DNA from: Bimastos eiseni
Taxonomy: Eukaryota; Annelida; Clitellata; Crassiclitellata; Lumbricidae
Assembly: GCA_959347315.1 (NCBI GenBank)
Contig: OY365807.1
Location: forward strand, 58,415,494 to 58,479,493
Direction of reading: 5' to 3'
Length of the DNA: 64,000 nucleotides
Part shown: in pieces, positions 55,401 through 64,000 of the stretch
Layout: each line of letters starts with the position of its first letter
Position numbering within the stretch: the stretch's first letter is position 1
Position numbers and translations under genes: made by a program
The notes under the pieces: generated by a model
What the model saw: only the letters and a program-made list of their open reading frames with translations
The model's database searches: none
What the model was told of the DNA's origin: nothing

Positions 55401-57682
55401 TATATGAATATGTTTTATTTACAAAGGACAATTGACCTAACTAAAATACAAATGCTATTATTTTTATTTACAAAACAACAATCGACCTATCTAAGAACAC
55501 AAATGCGGTTACTATTAGTATTTACTAGTTACTACTTCCTAGTGTATACTGAGGCAAAAATTCAATGATTTGTGCTAACAACCAAACTAAAAGCAAAAGA
55601 ATGAGATTTTTTTTAGATATTTAAAACTTACAATCAATTTGTAAAATCCGGTACTCGGACTCGAGAGGAAATTCAAACTCAGTTCATCCCTAATCTGCCA
55701 AACAAGAAACACTGACTGGCTGTATAAGTTGTTGATGTTACGATATTGTAATACAGATTCTGATAGACTGCTGTAGGGGAGGTAAACCAAAGTCAATTGT
55801 TGATACGAAATAAATCTGTTGTGACGTTGTTATGATGAATATTATTATTATTGTGTATCTGTTATCTGATGACCCATTATCAGTCCCTACACTGAAACTT
55901 TATCAGAAGAGAAGGCTCGAAGCCATGCTCTCTGTGTTTCAAGGCGAGTGCCCTAACTAAAATCTGTTGGACAGGCTAGTTCTCATCTATAGAGAGCTGA
56001 CGGAGAGGTACTCGTGAGCTTCTTTACAAAGCAATGATCAATATTTTAATGACAAGCGTGTATTATGATTTGATGTTTTGTATTTAGATATTTCTGTAGC
56101 ATCTCTCCCACTACTCAGAAGCGCTCCCAGTGTGAAAATTCTCGCAAGAAAGTCCCTGGAACGCGGGCAGAAACCGACGCACACCCAGTTAAAATCAGTT
56201 CCATAACAAATGGTTCACAACCAAAAAGTTATTATTTGCCCATGGTATTTGGTTAATAGAAGTTTGATTGATGATAATTCTGATTGTAATCCATCATCTC
56301 TTTCAGAAAGGATTATTTTAGTCAATAGAAGTTCTAGTTAAGGAATAATTCCTTTCAATAATCCAACTTAACCATAACCATCGTTTTTTTATTAATCCCG
56401 TCGGACAAACGACAGACTATTACAGAGTTCAATTATGAAAAGTAGAATGATAGGGAATAATAGGGAAAAGATAATACCCCTAAGGGACCCTTTCATATTT
56501 TAAGTTTACAGCAGCTGGTTATGATGACATACATAGTGATATATATACAGGAGAACAAATTAGCTAAATGCTTAACTTTAATTAGTTAATTAGTAAATTG
56601 TCAGTCACATACAATAAACATGAAACATAAACGCAATGGTCAAAAGCAGGTAAATATGCAGAACAATAGCAAACTCAGATGATATTTCAAGGAAAATTCT
56701 TAAGTAAATAACGGGTTCAATAATGAATGGTAATATGAAACAGGAGAAAGCAAAACAAAACACAGTATATACAATTCACAACAGTCATTAGCAAACGCAT
56801 TGGTAGCAATAAAACTAATATACTTATTAACATTGTTCGAAATTAATTAGTTTATAGCAGAAGATGAAGTCTTAATTTTCGCTTAAATAGACATAAATAC
56901 CAGGTAAGTTATTCCATATTTTAGGACCAGCACATTTGATTGAGAACTCACGCTTATTGGTTCTTGATTGAACAGATCTATAATTGTCAGCAGACCTAAG
57001 GCTGTAGGCACCCAATTGGGATACAGAAATGAAGTAGTTTTTACTTCCCTTTCAGTCTGAATTTTTTTTATCAATCTAAGTTATTGGGCAATAATTCTTT
57101 TCAATAATCCAACTTCTATTTTGGCAAGCTATTTTGGCAAGCATTATTTTATCTGTGAATCATCTATTTTTGAAGAATTGCTTTGATCAACCCAGCTTCT
57201 AATTAAAAAGCAGTATCATCATCAACCAACTTTTATTTTACTGATTACAGCAGGCAAATGATAACTTTTAAGTCATGAGCCTTTTGTCGGCAAATCATTT
57301 GTCCTCCACCATTTGTAGGTGAACCATATGACATGGTTAAAATCAAAGTGCGAGCAAAAGAGGGTATATCGTCCTGCTTCACTATTGTGCATTGTAAAAG
57401 TGTCATGTTTCCCCACTGTACAGTTGCTCTTTCTATTCTACAGGTGGATTTGTTGGCGATCGGATTTTAACGAAGCAAGGACTTGTCGACTATGCTGCGC
57501 TGCCCGAAATGGACGGCGTCCTTGGCCAGATGGTCGGACTGATAGAGGCGCTGCCACAGAGAACGCGGTCGCTCCTTGGTGCCCAGCAGCAGAACCTGTC
57601 TCGGAACCTCAACCAGTATATAGCACAGGGAAGGGATGCAGTGGAGTCAGGACAAACTGGAACCAGCGATGAAGCCAGTTGA
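52431..57682 (+). CDS. MRPL10: Mitochondrial ribosomal protein L10 (uL10m)
   Basis: This is a nuclear-encoded uL10 of the mitochondrial large subunit, which forms the base of the L7/L12 stalk that recruits translation factors. Exons: 52431-52512, 52777-52979, 54114-54286, 55022-55158, 57444-57682. Phases agree and give 277 residues (human 261). Recognised blocks: KPIHFERRVLEAITQPIYRE-like mature N-terminus; ERFLIREAWKILDASRMVIA; FPHEVIRKAIVPTRLRNLLP; GESLRVKEMIALTKKIPDLA; LLGGFVGDRILTKQGLVDYA; and NLNQYIAQGRDAVES before the stop. The first exon (MTSVVHSSQTVHRYQLAVCS...) is basic, Ser-rich and lacks acidic residues, as expected of a mitochondrial targeting peptide. It is supported only by phase and a GTGATG donor, so it is less sure than the rest. 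The introns hold family C repeats and MITEs. Confidence 0.92.
53500..53715 (+). repeat. Family C cluster (MRPL10 intron 2)
   Basis: Five units of CCTAAATGGAAGCGGGATTG-ATGAAATAAATATA with short spacing of about 38 bp. Confidence 0.75.
54400..54470 (+). repeat. Family D repeat copy
   Basis: GTTGCCAGTCCCAAGCCTAG, then GAAGGAGGGCGACGCTAAG, then TTAGGACAGTGTTTTT. Located in MRPL10 intron 3. Confidence 0.65.
54640..54870 (+). pseudogene. LINE 3'-end fragment
   Basis: KIALAQHRVFAVVGLSTWND followed by LPPSLRAELMTGLSIFK is the typical 'R.F.V.GP..WN.LP..LR' tail of invertebrate LINE ORF2 proteins. It ends GTGCTATATAAATC. Located in MRPL10 intron 3, sense strand. Confidence 0.75.
55308..55694 (+). mobile_element. 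Family A MITE copy (MRPL10 intron 4)
   Basis: TAGGGATGAACGAAAGCTTG at the left and CTCAGTTCATCCCTA at the right are inverted. It contains GGACAATTGACCTAACTAAA, shared with the interrupted copy at 58735. No clear target duplication. Confidence 0.75.
56225..56400 (+). repeat. Family C units (diverged)
   Basis: AGAAGTTTGATTGATGATAA and AATAGAAGTTCTAGTTAAGG, then the inverse TTTCAATAATCCAACTTAAC. Another inverted set lies at about 57090-57240. Confidence 0.5.
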
Positions 57683-57756
57683 TGATTAATTAGTGTGATA
57701 GATCTTGTGATTGTATTATGGAAACTCTCCTCATTTGGTTACTTAGGTTCGTTTTA

Positions 57757-58795
57757 GGGTGAAATGAAACTCGGCTCATCCAGTGTTTCGTAGGCATAAA
57801 CCTGGACAAACAATGGGTGTGAGTTTTAATCTTTCCGATTTCCTGTTTTTTAGGGCATAACCGGAAATCGCCTCTGACATTCGCCTCGGCCGAATATTGG
57901 ACTATTCGGAAGTATTTGCCTCGGCAAATATTACACCCGCAAATAGCTAAAAATAACTTTTCGAAAAAAAATAATTTTTTTGATAAAATAATATTTTTTC
58001 ATCAAATAAATTTAGGACTAACGGACTTACTTCTAAGTTATTTATTAATTAAACAAGAACCTAACGTTTAATTGAATTTTCATTAGAATAATGATGTTAA
58101 TTTATACATTTTAATTTCTTTTGGTTACATTCCCCGGGTGTGGCAACCAAATCAGTAATTTTCACGCATGAATTGGCTCCACCCACTCTCCGGTAAACAG
58201 CAGAGAGTAAAGAAGTTGTTGATACCTTCAAATTTTATAACAAGGTTTTAGTTTTTTCACAAATAAAATTATTAAATAATAAATATATTGTTTTATCATA
58301 CAGCGCTATGTGAAGGATATTGCTATAGACTCTGCGTTGACTATAGATAGTTCTCCGTAGCTGTGCACATGGCAGGTTTACTGCGCTTTGCGTACGGATG
58401 GTAGGCCTAACTCGCTTGTAGTGTCAGCGCTGCATGAAAGCAAAATACGCAATTGCGAACCAAAAGAAAGATAAACGATAAGTTTTTGGAACATATTTCA
58501 ATATGTTTTAAATGAACATCGTGTGCAGAACATGCGTATTTCCTCTATTGCGTACCAAATTTTCAAGGCCAGTGCCACCGCTACTCATTGATCTGATTTG
58601 CCGCTACTATTCGGTTCGTACCCGGATCCGGCAAATAGTTCATCCAAATACTCGGATTCGGTACCCGGTGAAAATTGTCTACTCGGTTATGCCCTACTGT
58701 TTTTGAAAATGAAAGTCGGATTTTTAAGTTACAAACGACAATTGACCTTACTGAAAACACAAATACTGATGCAAAATTAATGATCGTCATCGACC
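57757..58795 (-). mobile_element. Family A MITE copy interrupted by another element
   Basis: 57757-57850 (GGGTGAAATGAAACTCGGCT ... AATCTTTCCGATTTCCTG) and 58705 onward (AAAATGAAAGTCGGATTTTT, ACAATTGACCTTACTGAAAA) are contiguous in the reversed 42428 copy. The 846-bp insertion between them is listed next. The right end is eroded. Confidence 0.75.
57851..58696. mobile_element. hAT-like element with perfect 8-bp target duplication
   Basis: TAGGGCATAACCG at the left and CGGTTATGCCCTA at the right are a perfect 13-bp inverted repeat. CTGTTTTT flanks both ends (57843-57850 and 58697-58704). The subtermini carry CGGCCGAAT/CGGATTCGG words. No transposase frame, so it is non-autonomous. Confidence 0.88.
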
Positions 58796-58799
58796 GATC

Positions 58800-60540
58800 C
58801 ATCATCCGAGAATAGCTACAATCTACTGAAATGCTTCGTTCTGCATTGTAAATTATTGCTTAAAGTAGCATATCATATATATATATATATATAATTATAC
58901 ACTGAATGAACGAGAGCCAATCTGGATAACTTTCATACTCCATGCACTTCATTTTACATGGATTATTTGCTTCACTATTTCTTAAATCGTGGCTATAGGT
59001 CTGCCGATAACGAGTAGTTTTGGAGTCGAGTACTCGGTCGAGTAGCTTAGCGAGTACTCGTTAACACCGGAAGTGCTTAATACAAGCTGCATGGCTTCAA
59101 CTACACACCATGCTATAGACCAGGGATGCAAACATGTTGGTTTTTCGGTTATTTGGCCTTTTTCTTCAGAGGGTCGTTCAGATCGCCGATCTTCCGGAAG
59201 CCTTTTTTTAAACATCAGTTTATTGACATCTCATGACAACAATGGCCGCTGACGTCATATAAAACGTCGTAGATTTGCAATTTTACAGAGCAGCACAATA
59301 CATTCACATTAAAACTATACATATATTTATCATTATACGCGTTAGCATTGATCATTTGGCAAACATATTTCGAGTGTTAGTTTCATTTAACAGCTATTTG
59401 CGTTGCATAACATTCAGGAATCGTAATATACTAACATCACTTGAATAAAAAATTTAAGGTTGAATGTAAGAGGGTCTTTTTCAGACCTGGATACATTGTT
59501 TAGGAACAATAGAAACTTGAGCTTGACATAATTTCATATGAACACATAATATACTTTAATTATAACACATTGTATCTAGATTGGCATAATAATTATTATG
59601 CACTTAGAGTATTGGCGAGACATGAAAGGAACATTAGTTTATCTATATATGTGGCTTATATATCAGTTTGTACAATCAACAGCGATTTACTTCATCCAGA
59701 CGGCGTCACGCTTCTTAATGATGGACACATCTCTCTAATAAAATTTTCCCACTAACCCAAAGAAACGCGTGACACCGCCTCTGCACATCTTAAACACGGT
59801 ATTGATTTGTAATTAAGCAGTCCATTCAACGTAGATCTTATAGATCATTAGCCAAAATATACTAAATATAGCGTTTAAAAGGTAACAGGTATATCGACAT
59901 TGTTATGGTTAATCATGTTAATTTCCAATTTCACATCAATGCAAGAGTCTACTATGTGAGTGAGGTTTCTAGTGCTTCATAGACCATACAGGTAGCGCTA
60001 TATGTAAAACACATATTAGCTAAAGTAAAAGAGTGGCCAAGTGTCTGGTTAAGTTGATAGTATTTATATCGTTACAGTGTTCAATTTAAAGGGTGTCTAA
60101 TAAAAGTTTTGCATTAACAAGTTTAGCGACATCTTGCGATTTTTTCGTCTCAGCATGGAAAAGGATAATAACACAAGTCTTAGAGATAAAACCTTCGATC
60201 ACCGGGTGCAACGTACTCCACCGGGTGCGATTGCCTCTTTGAGACGCGCGACCTACAGCACTCTGCTAATATCGGCGCCATCGAGATATGAATAATCGTG
60301 AAGACGATGGCGAGAGATTGTCTTCGCCGCAAGGGATCGCTAGGTGGCGTTAGGAGAAGGACTGAAATGGATGCGTACAACTAGTTCGACATTTACTGTA
60401 CACTCGATTGGTGCGTACACGGTTAGTCCTAAGCATTTTCACGGAGGAATATTTATACAGAGCCGGTGTTGACTTCTGATTGAGGCAATTTTCTTAAATC
60501 ACTACACATTTTCGCATTAATATTGTCTCCCATTAACAGG
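58800..60540. other. Downstream of MRPL10, nothing recognised
   Basis: Includes a (TA)n run near 58875-58893 and a GAGTACTCGGTCGAGTAGCTT palindrome-rich patch near 59010-59065 that may be a MITE end. No exon seen. Confidence 0.35.
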
Positions 60541-60559
60541 CGGTTATCTAGTTGAGTAG

Positions 60560-60890
<331 letters not shown>

Positions 60891-61084
60891 CATACAAATG
60901 CACGCGTAATGTTCGTACAACAAACGCTTTCAGCTAATTTGATTCTTTGTGAATGAAAACGTAAACAAAAGCCTTTTAACAGACTAAAACATCGCGTTTT
61001 TAGACACCCCTTTAAAACGTTCTGGACAAAACATATTTATAAAGCAAACGCGTTACAAAACAGCTCGCAAAAACCACTTTTCGC

Positions 61085-61135
61085 TTTCCGACAGTGCCAG
61101 TCCCAAGCCTAGATAAAGGAGGAGGTCGACGCAAA
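61085..61135 (+). repeat. Family D repeat copy (partial)
   Basis: GACAGTGCCAGTCCCAAGCC, then TAGATAAAGGAGGAGGTCGA, then a break. Confidence 0.65.
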
Positions 61136-61249
61136 TGGTGTGTGACGAAGGGAAGAGGAGGTCCAAAATCGTCCAAAATTGTGTGACATCATTTACGAAC
61201 GGCCCCTATGATTACTGCGCGCCATTTCGCAAAAGACACTAGATGAAGG

Positions 61250-62270
61250 AAGATTATTATTATTATTATTGTTATTAAATTTGTAACGCGCACAAGGTCA
61301 CACTTAAATGTGAATCTGAGGCGCGGATTGTCAGTCGCCAGGAGAAGATGCAATTAGATTTCCAAATCCTTGAAAGCCAAAGAGAAATAGTAAGTTTTGA
61401 GTCGCTTTTTGAAGGAAGGAAGTGAATTTGAGCTACGAAGAGAGAGTGGCAGTCGATTCCATTCCCTAGGAGCAGAGGAATGAAATGCACGAGAGCCCAT
61501 AACTGTTCTGCATCGTGGTTCAGCTAAAAGACCTGTACTTGATGATCGTAAGCAACGAGAAGGAATTTAAGGAGTTAGTAGAGCATGAATCTAGGTAGGT
61601 GTACTGGTGATGATGGCTTTGTAGGTCAAACAAGCTAACTTAAATTTGATTCTAGATTCAACAGGGAGCCAATGCAGCTGGTGGAGTAGGGCAGAGGAGC
61701 ATGTTCGTAGCGGGACACGTAGCACTACTCGAGCTAATGTTTTTTGGATACGTTGAAGCCTTTTGAGTTCAAAGTCTGAGAGACCGACAAGAAGTGAATT
61801 AGCATAATCGAGGCGAGAGAAGACAAGCGAGCAGGCTATAGTTTCAGACAAATTTTGAGTTAGAGCCGACCTTATGTGACGTGTTGCCCTGATGTGGTAA
61901 AAAAAGATTTACAAAGGCTTGTTATGTGAGGTCGAAATGTGAGCTTGCTGTCGAGGGTAACTCCAAGTGTTTGACAGTGTCTGAAAGTGGCACAGCAGTG
62001 CCCACCAGTTTGATGCTAGAAATCAAAGAGAATGAACGTTGGCATTGCTTCAGACTTGTCTGGGATTATGGCCAAACCATTGAAACAGAACCATGCATAT
62101 ATGGATGAGAGGCATTCTTCCAGTTTTAGTTTACCAGACTGATCAGTGTGTGACAGAGCAATATAGAGCTGAGTATCATCTGCATACTGTTGTAATTGAA
62201 TTCCAAAGTGTTTAGCTATACGACTGATTGTAGGGGTCACGGCAGTCATCAGGTAATTTGACGCCCTATA
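61250..62270 (-). pseudogene. LINE (non-LTR) ORF2 fragment with RT YADD motif
   Basis: The minus strand reads AVTPTISRIAKHFGIQLQQY then ADDTQLYIALSH; YADD, the reverse transcriptase catalytic motif, is at 62175-62186. It continues ECLSSIYAWFCFNGLAIIPD, then (shifted) SRLDYANSLLVGLSDFELKR, QRIQKTLARVVLRVPLRTCS, LHQLHWLPVESRIKFKLACL, and a tail ending in (AAT)n at 61250-61275. It is 5'-truncated before the first RT blocks and frameshifted, so inactive. The layout is that of CR1/L2-like elements. It is the source family of the tails at 26.0 and 35.0 kb. Confidence 0.9.
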
Positions 62271-62274
62271 GGTC

Positions 62275-63215
62275 TATAGGAGCACCACACCCCAACCCCG
62301 TTGCGTAAACAGTCAAATATGTGCAATATGGGGACAGATGCACTCTGCTCAGAACACACACAAATGCGTCTAGGGAAGGAGAGGGCGTTTCAATGAGATG
62401 CATTGAATTCCATTTTTGGAACTGGAATTAGTTATACAACTATAGACACAAAGAGAGAATAGCTAATATAATTTTGCATTTTGTATTATTATAAGAGTTT
62501 AATTTCTGGAGAAAACATGTTCTCCTAAAATTTGGCCAGGAGCCGGCTATGAGTGGACCCACATGTTATTATGAAGGATCCTATCGTTCTTTTGCGGGCG
62601 CTTCAAAATTTCAGGTGGAGGGGATGAACTCCAAGTAAGCTATTTACTATTATCGCCCCAATATTTAGTTAGCAATTCATGAATATTGAACATTTCCACA
62701 GTGTCTTCCACTGTTCCTTCATTCTTTCTGCATCCAGGTTTGGGAATTGTTGCAACTCTATACATATGTAGCTGTAGTTGTGGTAGGGACTGCCTGCGGT
62801 TATCATTGTACTGTTTATGTCGTTGTAACTGTAGACTCAGTCGCAAGCAGTTGTTATTGTAATTCTAATCGTTAATGATAAAACTTTCAAATTATTGCAT
62901 GATATTGTCAATTTATATAGCGCTACCTCCAACGAGAGACCCACCAGAAGATCTAAACCACGATCGAAATGATAGGTCTTCAACGAATGCTAAGAGGCAG
63001 CAAGGATGTGTTCGTGAATATAAGCATTTAAACGGAGTATAATGTACCCCAACGGGGCATCGCTTGGCCATTAAGTACCCTCTTCCGTTGCCCACAAATT
63101 GCTCCCTGCTCTAGAGCGCTTCCAACCGATGTCTGGAGGAAGATGATAAGAACATTTATAGTAGACAGAAATGTTCGAGAAATGATGATACGTAACCATG
63201 GAGAAATAAAACAAG
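62275..63215. other. Intergenic, nothing recognised
   Basis: No exon or conserved frame. Mixed AT-rich sequence with a GCGCTACCTCCAACGAGAG patch near 62920 that may be a repeat end. Confidence 0.35.
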
Positions 63216-63219
63216 ATGT

Positions 63220-63533
63220 TGACGCATACAGAGAGGCAGACAGACAGGCATACAAGTAGACGGAGAGAGAGACAGACAGACAGACAATGACAAAGACAGA
63301 AAGAGACAGAGAGAAAGACAGAGCGACAGAGAAACAGAGAGACAGAAGCAGAGACAGACACATAGAGACTGAAACAGAGAGACAGACAGACATAGAGACA
63401 GACAGAGAGACTGAGACAGAGATACAAAGAAAGAGAGACAGACAGAGCGATACAGAGAGAGTGACAGAGAGACATAGACGGACACGCAGGACGACAAACA
63501 GAAAGACGCAAAAAGACAGATAGGTAAGCAGGC

Positions 63534-63564
<31 letters not shown>

Positions 63565-63570
63565 TACACA
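63220..63570 (+). repeat. GACA/GAGA microsatellite
   Basis: Degenerate GACAGAGAGACAGA over about 280 bp, closing in GACAGACAGACAGACAGACA at 63535-63563. Frames rich in Arg/Glu/Thr or Leu/Ser/Cys here are repeat translations. Confidence 0.92.
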
Positions 63571-64000
63571 GATACAGATGTGCATCAGTTGTGATTAAAC
63601 GAAGGTCACGACCTATCGATCGATCGGACGATTGGTCACCCGATGATTCTCTTTCCTCTGAACAGAATATGGATCACAGACACATGTAGCCTACGTCCCA
63701 CTCCAACGATCGACGCAGATCTAATCCACTGGAAAACGTCACCAGCGTTTCCGGCGTCGGTGAGACTGGAAGGGCGGGAATGGAAGTGGGAGAGGCGGCG
63801 TTTGGAGTGGCGCTTGCGAGGGTAACGAAGATCCCTCGTTGGACTATGTTCCTAATTGGCGCATTGATAGTTGTCTGAGTGATTGGGCTCTTCTGCTGTT
63901 TACGGGACTACTTGAATGGCCGTATTTACATTCATAAGTAATTCATACACTAGATGGGGCACCCGGTGCCGGGTAAAGACAGGTTTTTGGCCCTGGCGAG
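63571..64000. other. Window end, nothing recognised
   Basis: The GC-richer patch 63700-63830 has a short open frame without similarity or splice context. It could be the edge of a gene beyond the window. Confidence 0.3.

Noticed and set aside
63028..63585. Frames of 137-185 codons rich in Cys, Leu, Ser and Val
   Set aside because: Translations of the GACA/GAGA array at 63220-63565.

Overview
This window is nuclear DNA from an animal, most likely an AT-rich, intron-rich marine invertebrate. Five conserved metazoan genes have introns with ordinary GT-AG boundaries, and they lie among many tRNA-derived SINEs, decayed LINE tails, hAT-like elements, foldbacks and minisatellites. The species and phylum cannot be fixed from the sequence alone. 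Gene calls rest on translated exons, splice-phase bookkeeping across every junction, and remembered family similarity; no search was run.

Layout: MED21 (-, one exon, 1884-2312); RPL19 (+, 4548-8256, with a first mini-exon not located); WAC (+, 13 coding exons, 10837-21759, 642 aa); hyccin/FAM126 (-, 48083 down to 30677, 11 coding exons plus an alternative last exon at 33637-33959, 518 or 452 aa); MRPL10 (+, 5 exons, 52431-57682, 277 aa). WAC and hyccin converge across a repeat-rich gap (about 21.8-30.6 kb). Hyccin and MRPL10 are head to head.

The most notable find is in RPL19: the intron after the first full coding exon holds three tandem copies of an H/ACA snoRNA that I identify as U17/E1/snR30. 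All three carry the m2 motif AAACCAT and an m1-like ATATTCCATA motif, with closing stems intact. This ties the expression of an 18S-processing guide RNA to a large-subunit ribosomal protein gene.

Other notable structure: MED21 without introns and with its 3' end tandemly triplicated; two hyccin last exons with the same splice phase; an hAT-like element with a perfect 8-bp target duplication inserted in another MITE (57.75-58.8 kb); a second hAT-like MITE at 22166-22591; a long hairpin joined to a truncated SINE (47.0-47.4 kb); and a retroelement remnant with CCHC and RPDG motifs in a hyccin intron. The genes do not form a pathway: they cover transcription (MED21, WAC), cytosolic and mitochondrial translation (RPL19, MRPL10), ribosome biogenesis (U17) and plasma-membrane PI4P synthesis (hyccin).
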